Source of the DNA: Mesostigma viride | Taxonomy: Eukaryota; Streptophyta; Mesostigmatophyceae; Mesostigmatales; Mesostigmataceae | NCBI GenBank assembly: GCA_009746045.1 | Contig: RPFO01000253.1 | Location: 3,478,636 to 3,542,635, forward strand | Length of the DNA stretch: 64,000 nucleotides | Direction: 5' to 3' | The notes under the pieces: generated by a model | Databases searched by the model: none | What the model was told of the DNA's origin: nothing | What the model saw: only the letters and a program-made list of their open reading frames with translations | Program-made: the position numbers and the translations under genes | Part shown: positions 1-10,607 of the stretch, piece by piece | Numbering within the stretch: position 1 is the stretch's first letter | Layout of the letters: each line of letters begins with the position of its first letter

Positions 1-960
<960 letters not shown>

Positions 961-1020
961 TACCCCCCCCCCTTTTACAAACACCATAATTCTGCCAACG
1001 TCACTCTTCCTGGACCGTGT

Positions 1021-1440
1021 GATAGTTACGCCCGCCGTCGTTTCTTGTCTTACTGGAAGAGCACATGACCAACATTGGTTGTGCTAGTTACGCCCGCCGT
1101 CGTTTCTTTTGCCTTTTCGATGTCGAAATATATCTCGGGAAAGATGCACCCCCGTCAGTTAACTTGTCATCTTGTAAGCTCAATCTTTCCATGATAGTTA
1201 CGCCCGCCGTCGTTTCTTTTGCATCTTCGATGTCGAAGTGTTTGTCGTGAAAGTTGCATCCCCGTCAGCTTCTTGTAAGATCAATGTTTCATGATAGTTA
1301 CGCCCGCCGTCGTTTCTTTTTTATTTTCGATGTCGAAGAATATGTCGTGAAAGTTGCAGCGCGTTCGTGTCCATTGTGATCTTGTGATATCAAAGTTTCC
1401 CATGATAGTTACGCCCGCCGTCGTTTCTGTTGCTTCTCGT
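1021..1440 (+). repeat. ~105-bp imperfect tandem array with five dyad motifs
   Basis: Five copies of the island's dyad motif start at 1025, 1087, 1197, 1297 and 1408. Each is embedded in a longer unit that, where intact, is 100-111 bp long. Most units carry a second short dyad (TTCGA-TG-TCGAA) and a tail with CCCCGTCAG. The array lies directly upstream of gene A and resembles an upstream regulatory array. Short open frames across it are by-products of the repeat. Confidence 0.85.
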
Positions 1441-1553
1441 TCGTTTAAAATATCTAATGAAGTTTTTACCATCGTTCACCTAAAACAAATTACTTTAAAT
1501 CTGCACCCGTTAAACCACACCCCCCTCGAAATGACTCCATGGTTGCAGAACAA

Positions 1554-1778
1554 ATGTCAGAAGAAGAACAAAAAAAATGCTTCGGAAACCACAAGCGCAA
1601 AAGGAAAGCCGATGACAATTTAGAGACCCTCTCGGAGGATGTGCCGGAGTTGGTTTCTTCGGATGACGAGTTTGAATACTCAAAAACATCAGGGGGACAA
1701 GTTCTTGAGAAAGCATGGAAGGTGTTTGTGACAAACGCGTTTGTGGAATGGATAAAAAAAAACTATTCCGAGGAATAG
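1554..1778 (+). CDS. Gene A: small charged protein, unknown function
   Basis: This frame encodes 74 residues from the ATG at 1554. It starts MSEEEQKK and has a basic patch (KRKRKAD) that could be a nuclear localisation signal, an acidic middle and an aromatic, lysine-rich C-terminus. An in-frame ATG at 1539 would add five residues. I prefer 1554 because a CAG acceptor-like site lies five bases upstream, matching the other island genes. An AT-rich gap with AATAAA-like sequence follows the stop. I recognise no family. The support is position in the series, composition and stop placement. Confidence 0.5.
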   Translation: MSEEEQKKCFGNHKRKRKADDNLETLSEDVPELVSSDDEFEYSKTSGGQVLEKAWKVFVTNAFVEWIKKNYSEE

Positions 1779-1846
1779 TAACTTGTTATTATAAAATAAT
1801 AAATTAATGTTTATGAATTTTTTTGTTCGTTTTTTCCCTGAAAAAG

Positions 1847-2602
1847 ATGGAGTCCGAGATCGTGAATGAAGTCTACGGAAGCGTCCTTCAAAACGTTTTC
1901 AAACAAGTTCGCTTTCTGTCGCGTGTCATATTCGAGGAAGTTCGAGTCGCGCAGGAGAGGACAGGCCGCCACTTGGCCGTTTTATTGGCGTTTGATTCGT
2001 TCAGCCAAATGGAGAGAATTATGTACGCCCAGCTAGCTGATATGAACTTCTGTATTCAAGAGGGTTTTTTCAGACCACAGATGGATCTAAGAGTGCCCAT
2101 AGACCCAAGGACGGAGTTCCGCCTTTTGGTGTCGTTCATTACAAAGGGGCCAAAGATAGAGTTGGGGGAAGAGGAAGGGGCTCAGCTTGGGTGCACCTAC
2201 GGGCGCGCATTTTACCCGAATGTTACGCATTCTCTGCGCGTGAGGGCTGATGCATGTGTAGGGGCAGTACCCCTCAACATGAACTTTTTCTTGCTCTCTG
2301 ACCCGATCGTGAGGGATGGGGATCGCATGCGTAGTACGCGAAAGTGCTCCAAGGAGGGGTGTGGGTGCGAAACAGGACCTCATATCAAGTGGTGTAGAGG
2401 ATGTAGGGATGCCAGATATTGCAGTGAGGAGTGCCAGCGTGCGGACTGGAGTAGGCATAAGGATAGATGCGAACGTCTGAGGCAAGCGAGGGAGGTGCTG
2501 GCAGGGGTGAAGTGGGGGGTTAACGTGACGACGATACTGGATAAAACTATGGGGTCTGATGTCGACTTCTCCTTCAACTTCCACGACGGCTCTGCCTCTT
2601 AG
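1847..2602 (+). CDS. Gene B: MYND zinc-finger protein
   Basis: This is a 251-residue protein starting MESEIVNEVYG. The ATG at 1847 is chosen because AAAAAG directly precedes it, as in neighbouring genes; the frame is open eight codons further but without an ATG. Residues about 170-215 hold a clear MYND finger: C-x4-C, then CRGC, then YCSEECQ, then W-x2-H-x3-C. MYND domains bind two zinc ions and usually recruit partner proteins, often in transcriptional control. The 165 residues before it (helical, then a beta-rich part) are not recognised, and no SET domain is visible, so this is not a SMYD methyltransferase. The stop at 2602 is followed after about 95 bp by gene C. Confidence 0.8.
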   Translation: MESEIVNEVYGSVLQNVFKQVRFLSRVIFEEVRVAQERTGRHLAVLLAFDSFSQMERIMYAQLADMNFCIQEGFFRPQMDLRVPIDPRTEFRLLVSFITKGPKIELGEEEGAQLGCTYGRAFYPNVTHSLRVRADACVGAVPLNMNFFLLSDPIVRDGDRMRSTRKCSKEGCGCETGPHIKWCRGCRDARYCSEECQRADWSRHKDRCERLRQAREVLAGVKWGVNVTTILDKTMGSDVDFSFNFHDGSAS

Positions 2603-2696
2603 AAAAACTTGAAATGTAGAGTAATAACTTGTTTATATGATGTTATATTTAATGTTTAATGTTTATAACGTATCATTTTCCTCCTACGCGCAGGAA

Positions 2697-2897
2697 ATGG
2701 TGGAGGTTAAGGAGAGTTTGGCCAAAAGGCAAAGGACCGACACACTTCGACATAATGGAAGGAGTCTTCCATTGTACATCAAAAAAATAGTCGAGGATTA
2801 CTGGCTCGCTTCCGACTCGACTCCTCGTCCGAGTCCGGTGATACCGGACAGTGTCAAAGTCTGGAAGGTTTCAGCACATCAATCGCACATTGAATAG
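2697..2897 (+). CDS. Gene C: 66-residue basic protein, unknown function
   Basis: A short ORF starts MVEVKESLAKRQRTD. Its ATG sits three bases after a GCGCAG acceptor-like site. The protein has a basic KRQR patch, a segment ending YIKKIVEDYW that resembles the aromatic/lysine C-terminal part of gene A's product (FVEWIKKNY), and a polar tail. It may be a small paralogue of gene A. The stop is followed 33 bases later by a dyad motif (2931-2951) and AATAAA-like sequence at 2975-2995. No family is recognised. Confidence 0.45.
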   Translation: MVEVKESLAKRQRTDTLRHNGRSLPLYIKKIVEDYWLASDSTPRPSPVIPDSVKVWKVSAHQSHIE

Positions 2898-3061
2898 ATA
2901 ATGTTTTATCGCCATATTGCTGTTCGACAAGTTGCGCCTTGGGGCGTTTCTTTGCGCCAAATTTAAACCTTCGTATTAATAAACAAGTACAATAAAAAAA
3001 TTTCAAAACGTTTTTTGAATTTTATTTTCCGGGGCCGGTATGTTATCGTAACTTGTCGCAG
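2898..3061 (+). promoter_or_regulatory. C-D intergenic region with dyad motif
   Basis: This 164-bp gap contains one dyad at 2931-2951, a variant with perfect GCGCC/GGCGT arms around TTGG. An AT-rich stretch with AATAAA follows, then GGCCGGTATGTT and TTGTCGCAG directly abutting the ATG of gene D. The same order occurs before gene E. It probably combines the 3' end of C with the promoter or 5'-splicing signal of D. Confidence 0.5.
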
Positions 3062-3928
3062 ATGTCCGGTTCGACGGAAGATTCGTCCGATTCGTCTAGT
3101 CACCTCCTGATGGAGGATTGGCAACGACTTCAACAACACCAAGCGGTTGCCACTGTCATTCAGAGTGTTGCTCGCTCAATAGGGGCGCCGCGCAAGTGTG
3201 ATGTGTCCACTTGCAAGAAAACCGCTCTCGGATTTGACTTGTATTGCCGAAAGCACGAAGAACATTCTCGTCACATCGAAAATGCCCTCAGTCGCGGACT
3301 TGGAATGGCGGGCGCCCTCGGACCTGGATTGGCGGGGGGGGCCCTGCGACTTCGCCTGGACATGACTGTCGGAGAGGTCGTGGGTGTAAATTTTGATTTC
3401 ACCAGGGGAGACGAGTACTTCCTTGAAGATTGGATAGTCAAAGACTCCGCGACAGGTGCGGACTTGGCAAAGGGAGGCTACGTTGCCGGCGCCCAAGAAA
3501 ATGGTTGGAGTAGCTTGAGATGCTTTTTGATGACGACACCTTTTGCCGACTCGCGTGACACGGATGTAAGCGAACTTTATCGGCGTATGTGTTTTGCACT
3601 CGCCGACATTCCGCTGATAACTCAACGAGAGTTCGATTTTCGCGTGGAAACAAAAGCCAAAGCGATTGTATCCGGCGTGAAGGCGATTGTGGAGGAGGAG
3701 CAGGATTCTCTGTGTGCAGAGTATTTGGAGAGAGTGGCCCCGATGAAGACGAGGAGGTCCGAAATCTATCCTGACACCGGCAACAAGGAGGCAAAGTTGG
3801 TGGCCGCCAAAGAAGAGATGTTCGCTCGTGTCGATGAAATGGCGGCGAAAGAGGTTCCGAGAGTTCGCTCGATCGGTTGTTGCAAAACCTGCAGAGAGTG
3901 GAACGAGTCGCGGGACAGTCTATATTGA
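3062..3928 (+). CDS. Gene D: C-x4-C-x10-C-x2-H zinc-motif protein
   Basis: The product has 288 residues, starting MSGSTEDSSDSS. The ATG at 3062 directly follows CGCAG. After a Ser/Asp-rich N-terminus, residues about 45-65 carry C-x4-CKK-x8-C-x2-H, the spacing of the small WRKY19-like zinc finger known from oomycetes and algae. The match is to spacing only, seen by eye. A hydrophobic/beta region follows, then a helical charged region and a C-terminal CCKTC. Gene E has the same Cys/His spacing at a similar place, so D and E are probably distant paralogues. The stop is followed five bases later by a dyad motif at 3934. Function is unknown; nucleic-acid or protein binding through zinc is an inference. 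Confidence 0.65.
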   Translation: MSGSTEDSSDSSSHLLMEDWQRLQQHQAVATVIQSVARSIGAPRKCDVSTCKKTALGFDLYCRKHEEHSRHIENALSRGLGMAGALGPGLAGGALRLRLDMTVGEVVGVNFDFTRGDEYFLEDWIVKDSATGADLAKGGYVAGAQENGWSSLRCFLMTTPFADSRDTDVSELYRRMCFALADIPLITQREFDFRVETKAKAIVSGVKAIVEEEQDSLCAEYLERVAPMKTRRSEIYPDTGNKEAKLVAAKEEMFARVDEMAAKEVPRVRSIGCCKTCREWNESRDSLY

Positions 3929-4208
3929 TATGAGTTGCGCCCGCCGGCGTTTCTCTGGTCTTGAATGCCCCCCCTCTACATACACATTATATTGTCTGGA
4001 CATTCGTATGTAGTGACAATCGTAGTCGATGTGATTGCCATTCGTTTGTACGTAGAAAGTGGTTGTTGAGGAAGTTGCGCCCCAGGGCGTTTCTTTGTTG
4101 CATTTTCTTCAAATTTTAGCTCGCATAAATAGATGAAGATGACTTAATAAATGCCAGTTTTTTTTAATAATATAAACTACTCGCGGCCGGTATGTTCTGG
4201 TTTCGCAG
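3929..4208 (+). promoter_or_regulatory. D-E intergenic region with two dyad motifs
   Basis: Dyads lie at 3934-3954 and 4074-4094. The second has perfect GCGCC/GGCGT arms. An AT-rich stretch with AATAAA near 4147 follows, then GGCCGGTATGTT and TTTCGCAG abutting the ATG of gene E. The arrangement closely copies that upstream of gene D. Confidence 0.5.
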
Positions 4209-4943
4209 ATGTCCAGTCTGACGGTCGACATAAGGGGACGTCCATATCAGGACGCTGTTTTCCGGATTTTTGAGAAGGATCCCGAAAAGAAGTGCCGGGA
4301 TAGGAAATGTAAAAAGCTGTCAATTACCGACATGGGTCTGTGTGGGGAACACATCGTAGCTTTTGGAAAGGACATGATTTCCCGTCATTTGCAACAATAC
4401 GTTGACAACAATTGTGTGGGAGGGGCGCAGATGGACGTCCTTCTTGAGGATGGAGTGGACGGAGCCAAAAGGGCTGTAATTCGGCTGTCGGAAATGGATG
4501 ATGACAAAGAGGACGTGAACATTCGCCTTAAGAGGCACGACGATAACACGGCCGATTGTGTGTTTGGGTCTCGAGGAGTGGCGGATGAGAGGCAGGTCTT
4601 CCATGATGCCGCGGAGAAGGTGGTGGAATGGATGATGGGTTGGTCAAATCTTGACGTTCGCATATTCAACCGTCTGACGTCTGATTTCCTTCTCCGGGGA
4701 AGTTTCAAGATGGTTGACCGTGCAAGGCAGTCCAGGAACCAGGTATCCGTTTCCATGGCCAGTCCGATCGCACGCATGATTGAGGGGGGCCCTCTTCCGC
4801 GCAACCTTGCCTCGAGATTTCGAAAATACCGTGAAGGGCTCGACCGAAAATCAGCAGCGATTTCCCATTCGCGAACCACTTATGGGTCGACGGAGGTGGT
4901 AACGGAATTTTTTTGCATTTCCTTGCCAATTGATTCTTTATGA
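4209..4943 (+). CDS. Gene E: paralogue of gene D with the same zinc motif
   Basis: The product has 244 residues, starting MSSLTVDIRG. The ATG at 4209 directly follows TTTCGCAG. Residues about 29-48 hold C-x4-CKK-x8-C-x2-H, identical in spacing to gene D. The remainder is charged and mostly helical with no other recognised motif; the last ~15 residues are hydrophobic and short. After the stop come dyads at 4984 and 5097. Function is unknown. Tandem location, same strand, same upstream layout and the shared zinc motif suggest an old duplication with D. Confidence 0.65.
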   Translation: MSSLTVDIRGRPYQDAVFRIFEKDPEKKCRDRKCKKLSITDMGLCGEHIVAFGKDMISRHLQQYVDNNCVGGAQMDVLLEDGVDGAKRAVIRLSEMDDDKEDVNIRLKRHDDNTADCVFGSRGVADERQVFHDAAEKVVEWMMGWSNLDVRIFNRLTSDFLLRGSFKMVDRARQSRNQVSVSMASPIARMIEGGPLPRNLASRFRKYREGLDRKSAAISHSRTTYGSTEVVTEFFCISLPIDSL

Positions 4944-5165
4944 GGGACATAGAGTTGTTTGTATAGAGAGTGAATTGACGAAAGTTGCGACGGCGGTCGC
5001 ATCTTTTAGTGCGTCGTTCTCTTGTTATGAATCTCTGTTCATTCTGAATTATAACGTTGTTTGTACCTTGACATAATGATGCATTTTTTGTATTGAGTTG
5101 CGACGTGGGGCGCATCTTCCTGCTGACTCGTATGTTTTTTCCAATTTTTTTGTTTTGTGTTGCAG
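4944..5165 (+). promoter_or_regulatory. E-F intergenic region with two dyad variants
   Basis: Dyads lie at 4984-5004 and 5097-5117. The first has arms GCGAC/GTCGC: two positions have changed together relative to the GCGCC/GGCGT form, so pairing is preserved. A T-rich tract then leads to TGTTGCAG abutting the ATG of gene F at 5166. Confidence 0.5.
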
Positions 5166-7941
5166 ATGGAAAAGGGCGGCCCTACATCGCAGGTGGTCGG
5201 CGACTCTCCCCCTAGGGGGGAAGGGTCAGAAGGGCAACCAGTTCAGGCCCAAGGCGCCTCCCCACAACAGCCTCCTCACAAGCGTGCAAGGGAGGGCACG
5301 CCGCCCCCAATGGTGGAATCTGGTGTCAGCTTTGCCGCGGTCACTGGGAAGGATGAGTACCACGGTGGTCTTGAGATGGTGGACGATCCGGTTAAGCGGA
5401 TTCAGATTGAGCGGTTTGAGCGACTCGCGAATGGCACTCGTGAACAGCAATTCGCGCTGTACCAAGACATCCTTAATGACAAACCTGAAGTCGCCAAGGT
5501 GCCTTATACCTCCAAGCGCACATTCATGCCTCGTTTCGAAACCCTGCTCCAGCAGGAGCTAAGGTTGCGTCGGTTGGCTCAGAATGCGCCAGAGACAGTA
5601 GCCGCCGCGCCCTCCCATGCCGCGCCTGCCGCAGTAGCCCAAAAGAGGGGGGAGAGTGTGCACGAGTCGGCCGCAGTGCCCTCAACCGCAAGGGATCCCC
5701 CCGCGACTTCCAAGCCGGTCGCGACGGGCGATATGCCCCCGCCGCGGCAGAGGGGAAGGGGGAAGGGGGTCGATGGAGGGGAAGTCCTCGATGTTTTCGA
5801 TATGACGCTGGGCAATTTGGAAGGTGGCGGGCCGATCTTCGTAAGTCTCCGCCCATTAAATTGATGTCGTGAAATACAATACGCATTTTTTTGCAATATT
5901 CGCCAGACATGTCATTTCCGACAACTAAGCGGATTTTTACTTTCCGTTGAAATGTTCGCAGGGCCGGCAAGAGGATGTTGGTGCAAGAGAAGCCCGCTCA
6001 ATGGCGGGAAGCACCCAGGTACATGAGTGCGTCAGATTCCTCTCCGGTTTACTTGTATTGAAAAGGTTTGCGTGCGTATATCCTTGTTTATTTTTGTAGT
6101 AATTTTTTTCTTGTGAATGGACAATCGCGTTTGCTATTTTTACAGGGAAGTCCGTTCGAGCAGCAAGAGGGCGGTGACAGGAGGGGAAGTGGATCTTACG
6201 GTGGTTCCACTGCAGAGGGGGGAAGGGTAAGTTACCGTTGACTTACAAATTGAAAGTTTAGGTTCGTCCTCAATTGACAGAGTTACGACGGCCGGCGTTT
6301 CTCTACACTTTTCTTACATTAAAAATCTTCCGTTGATAATGTTCTTGCAGGAAGCCGGTCGTCAGGGTGGGGCAAATCTCCAGGGAGAGGGGGCTATCGC
6401 TGTCGGTGAGCCTGTGTCAGAGGGCGCGGGTGGAAGCGACGGCGATACTGCGAAAATGACACGCTTTAAGGAGCAAGCGGATGCTTATCAACTGAAGAAG
6501 TTGGCAAAGTGGGTTGTGGCCGAGGTGAGAACGGAAACAGCCCCACCTGAGGTACGGAACCAGATGATGACTCTCCATCAAGTCGCTGAGTTGATCGTGA
6601 AGAATGCGTGCGCGCCCGATGGCGCCACACAGCCTGAGGAGATCCCGAGCGCCAAGGCCTTGATAAAGTGGATGGAGGAGAACCTGTTCGAGGGCAAAGG
6701 GAAGGAGAGGAAGTGTAAACTGAAGACGGTGACGATGGCGGACGCCAAGACTCTGATCAAGATGTTGAAGGAACACGATGCCCGCCGGGACAAGTCTCCG
6801 AAGATCGCGAAGGGGTCGAAGAAAGCGGCTGAAGCAGCAGCGGTTGAGGGGAATGAGGTAAGTCTACCTCTGTTGTGAGGGGGGCTTTGTTCTTGAGGTC
6901 CAGGTTTCATGTAGGTTGCGACGGCCGGCGTTTCTCAAGTGTGACACTTACTTCCTTTTGACTAACACTTACTTCCTTTCCTGATTTCGCATCGTTGAGG
7001 GAAATGAGCCAAGTGTACCTCTGTTGTGAGGGGGGCTCTGATCTTGAGGTTTAGGTTTCATCTAGGTTGCGACGGCCGGCGTTTCTCAAGTGTGACATTT
7101 ACTTTATTCCTTTCGGTTATGCTTTCCTGATTTTTTCATATCATTGTTAAGGGGAACGAGGTAAGTATACCTCTGTCGTGAGGGGGGCTTTGATGTTGAG
7201 GTTCAGGTTTCATGTAGGTTGCGACGGCCGGCGTTTCTCAATCGGCATTTACTTTATTCCTTTTGGTTATGCTTTCCTGATTTTTTCGCATCAACGCAGT
7301 ACGTGCAGGCCGAGAGGGCGACCCACGCGGCCATCCTGTACTCAATCAGCCTCGACCAGCACGCGCGCCGCGAGAACATGAAAATAGATAGTACGTGGAC
7401 TGCTGCCGTCGACGAACACCAGAAGGGACTCTCCGAAGCACTTGCGACCTACAAGGGGAAGGCGCTGAAGGGAAAGGGGAAAGGAAAGGAGGTGGAGGTT
7501 GCGGATGCTCCCGTGTCTCTGCTTGAGAAATGGGAGAAGTCCCCGGTGTCGCAGGATGATGATGACATCCTGGATGTGAACGATGAGATCGCGAAGGGCA
7601 AACGGTTGCGGAAGCAGCTTGCCGTTCAGCCTCGGGACCTCGATGAGATGTCCAAAGCCTTGGTGCATCGAAATCGGGTGTGGACAAGGAACCTGTTCGT
7701 GGGGCCTCAGAAGCTCCTCGCACGAGACTTGCATCTGTCTAGAGCCGAGCAGAACGCCACCATTTTTGCAAACTCGGAGTCCGACTACGGCCACGACAAG
7801 CTGGTGATTCCTGTGTGGCGGTACTCGTTCCAGTTTTTGGCTGACCGGTGCCCCAACAGTTTTCATGACTGGATGAAAAAGGAAGGCACCCAGCGTCAGC
7901 TCGCGCAACTCTTCGGGGAGATGGGGGGGCACGGACAATGA
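5166..7941 (+). CDS. Gene F: five-exon 653-aa protein, unknown function
   Basis: Exons are 5166-5840, 5962-6018, 6146-6226, 6351-6857 and 7300-7941. Every junction is GT-AG and phase 0. The start MEKGGPTSQ follows TTGCAG directly. Exon 1 is Pro/Ala/Gly-rich with basic patches (KRARE) around a helical core at residues about 75-140; exons 2-3 are Gly/Ser-rich linkers; exon 4 is helical with many Lys; exon 5 holds a charged central region and a better-packed C-terminal domain. Introns 3 and 4 carry dyad motifs, and intron 4 is a triplicated unit. The stop overlaps the start of gene G (ATGA), next to a run of seven G. No family is recognised; a structural or nucleic-acid-associated role is only a guess from composition. 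Confidence 0.6.
6843..7299 (+). repeat. Three ~150-bp repeats spanning exon end, donor and dyad
   Basis: The last codons of gene F exon 4, its 5' splice site and the first ~130 bp of intron 4 recur at 6843, 6994 and 7146. Each unit contains one dyad (6915, 7066, 7218). The first and third units keep GTAAGT or GTAAGTA donors; in the second the donor has changed to CCAAGT. The intron therefore appears to have grown by tandem duplication across its own 5' splice site. Confidence 0.85.
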
Positions 7942-10277
7942 AGGCTGGCTACGCTCGCGCAATGACTGACAAAGAGATTGATATCTACCTGCGAACGAGC
8001 TCGGCCAAGGGAATGGCCGAAGCTGCTTCCACCGCGGTTCTGACAGGACCGGCCGATATTCTGGACTCACTTAAGCCCGTGGACGTGAGAAAGGCCGCGC
8101 TTTTGGACAGTTTGTGCAAGTCCGCCTGGGAGATGGCTCCACTCGAGAAGAAGACACCGTTGCCGCCAGCCATTTGCGGCTTTCTCGTGCTGGACGGGAA
8201 CCACTTTACCACACTCATCAAATCGGTGAAATTCGAACTGGTCACCGACAATATGACGGTGGACCAAAGATCTGTGTGGTACCAGGCAATGCTGAATGGT
8301 TTCATGAAGGCGGAAAAGCTCAGGGTCGTTGCGCGGGGAGGGAAGGAGCAGGAGGTCACGAAGACCGTGGCCGCGGCGAAGCTGGAGGAGTGGGCAACTG
8401 ATTGGACGAATTTCGGGGGGGTGGACGTGCAGATGCTCAAGGGTGAGACCATCCTGCCGACCTGGTGGCAGATCCGTGAACAGAAGGTAAGCCAGGTTGC
8501 GACCGCCGGCGTTTCTATAAGTGGTTTTCTTGTGTTAATTTCAGTATGCCATTAGTTCGGTCAAGATGCGACCGCCGGCGTTTCTATAAGGGGTTTTCAT
8601 GTTCCACCTTAGCATGCCATATTTTGGTCAAGATGCGACCGCCGGCGTTTCTGTCAGTCGTATTCTTGTTCTCAGTTGAGTTGTGCTTATTTGGGAGGAC
8701 TGTCGATGTGTCTCTGCGCGTTGTTGCCCTACGGGGATGCAGGTTACCGAACAAGTCGGCAAGATGATCGAAGTTGTCAGGCAGCTCGGGAACGCCATGA
8801 ACGCCGAGGACACAGCCCAAGCCAAGGCAACGTGGGGCTCAGCGCTGGGGGATGTGCACCGGGCCTACCAGGCATATGGACCCGTCAAGAGAGGGAAGGG
8901 CGTGTCTCTCCCAACTCCTCTGTACGGCAAGATCTGGGCGATTGTGAAGCCCTTTTGGCAGAAAGGAGAGCAAGCCAAGGCCGAAGGGGACGGCGCAGGC
9001 GACAAGGCAGGAGGGGCTGAAGAGACGGACAAGTGGGGGCCGGACCAGAAGAACTTCATGCAGCGCTGGCTGTTCTGGTGTGAGGACCCTTTGAAGCCCG
9101 CTGTCGACGGCAAGCCGGCGATCGCACAGGATATCGCGGCTCGGCAAGACTTCCTTGACACGCGCCCTAAAGACAAGGCGCACGAACTGTCCATTTTCAC
9201 CGCGCATCGGGAACTTGCGAGTTTCCAGTACTTCGACAGCCTGATCCAAGCGCCGATCATGTCCTGTGAGGCCCCTCCCAGCAACCTGATAAAAATAATG
9301 GAAGTCGCCAAGAATTTGATAGAGGCGGCAAAGCAATTCGCCCACATCAAGTTCCTGGAGAACCCCGAGCTGATGGCCGCTTGCAAACAACTAAACGGGA
9401 CTTTCGACCCCGTATTGGTGAGGGAGCACGTGTTTGGCGTGAAGCTGAAGGGCACCGTCGCCACGGACCTCGACAAGTTCATCGCCGACTGCCGCCTGAC
9501 CAGAGACTTTTGGCGGGTGATCGTCACGGCCACGAGGGCGATCATTCTCACGCTGAGGGACCTTCCGCCGGCTAAAAGGAAAGTGGTCGACCAGAAGGAC
9601 TGGAAGTTCCCGAGAGGGCTGCTCGCTTCCCACCCCCGTCATTTGTATGACGATTTGGGGGTGAAGACCAAACATCTGCTGGGTGTGCCACAGCAGGAGG
9701 CGGCGGCGGAGGAGGAGGTGCAGGCGGCGGCTAAGGAGGAGGGGACTGCCAAGGCCAAGAGGGGGTGGTGGGACAGGCTGGAAGCCTTCACCTATTGGGA
9801 CGGGGTGAAGATGGGACCCGACTGGATCGCATACAGGACAATGACATGGAAGGAAAACGAAAAAAGAAAGGATCTGGTGGTGACGAAGGTGGTGGACGAG
9901 TTGTACACGGGGTCTGAAGACCTTCCTGGGAAGCTGAAGGACCAGGCGTTTGCTGTGCTGGACCTGACAGCTGACAGCAACGAGAAGTGGAGGAACCTGC
10001 GCGAGTGGGATCAAGACTGTATTCCGGTCGACAGCCAGATACCCTTACCCTCCTCCCGTTTGAGGTATGCCGCGTGGGATGTGGTTGACCAGATCACCAA
10101 GGCCCTGTTGAAGGGACCCTCCAGAGTTCTGCTGGTGTTCGGGTTACCCGCCCATATCCGCCGGTGGAAGCGCCTGGTCCGACTTATCAAATATCGGCTT
10201 CTTGAAGATGGGTGGCAAGACGTCGACATGGACTTTGCCGTGGTCGTGGACGACGAAGACGACGGGGATCATCATTC

Positions 10278-10321
<44 letters not shown>

Positions 10322-10398
10322 GCTCGGAGAAGGAAGAGGGGAGAGGAAGAGGGAGGAGGAAGAGGGGAGGAGGAAGAGGGGGAGGAGGATATTGCTGA
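7938..10398 (+). CDS. Gene G: two-exon 734-aa protein, unknown function
   Basis: Exons are 7938-8486 and 8743-10398, with a phase-0 GT-AG junction. The ATG overlaps the stop of gene F as ATGA. Alternatively the two frames could be joined by a -1 slip at the seven-G run 7923-7929, giving one product near 1,390 aa. The sequence is mostly helical and Trp-rich, with a region at residues about 490-560 rich in Trp, Lys and Glu. A hydrophobic strand-like segment near residues 650-660 (VLLVFGLPAH) precedes a basic helix. The C-terminus is a poly-Asp tract encoded by (GAT)n, then a Glu/Arg/Gly-rich tail. I recognise no family: no capsid, polymerase, ATPase or integrase motif is seen. The intron holds three dyads. 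Confidence 0.6.
8487..8742 (+). repeat. Gene G intron with three 67-69-bp dyad units
   Basis: Dyads start at 8496, 8565 and 8632, each followed by TATAAG- or TCAG-type sequence and a short T-rich stretch ending near ATGCCAT. The first lies only ten bases after the GTAAGC donor. Much of this 256-bp intron is therefore the repeated motif. Confidence 0.85.
10279..10321 (+). repeat. (GAT)n coding microsatellite
   Basis: A run of about 14 GAT triplets encodes the poly-Asp tract near the C-terminus of gene G. Downstream to about 10510 the sequence is purine-rich G/A low-complexity DNA, which continues past the stop. Confidence 0.9.
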
Positions 10399-10607
10399 GG
10401 GGCACCCGCCCGGGGTGGGTGGGGGGCAGGCGGAGGGGGAGAAAGGGGATGGGGATGGGGAGGAGGGAGGAGGGGGAGGGGGAGAGGGACGGGGGAGGAG
10501 ATGGAAGGGGAGGGAAAAAGCGCAGTCGGGATGATGGAGGCTCGCGGGAGGAGACAATGGGGGGGATGAAGACAAAAGGGGGGGAGGTAAGCGCCAGCGT
10601 GCTGGTG

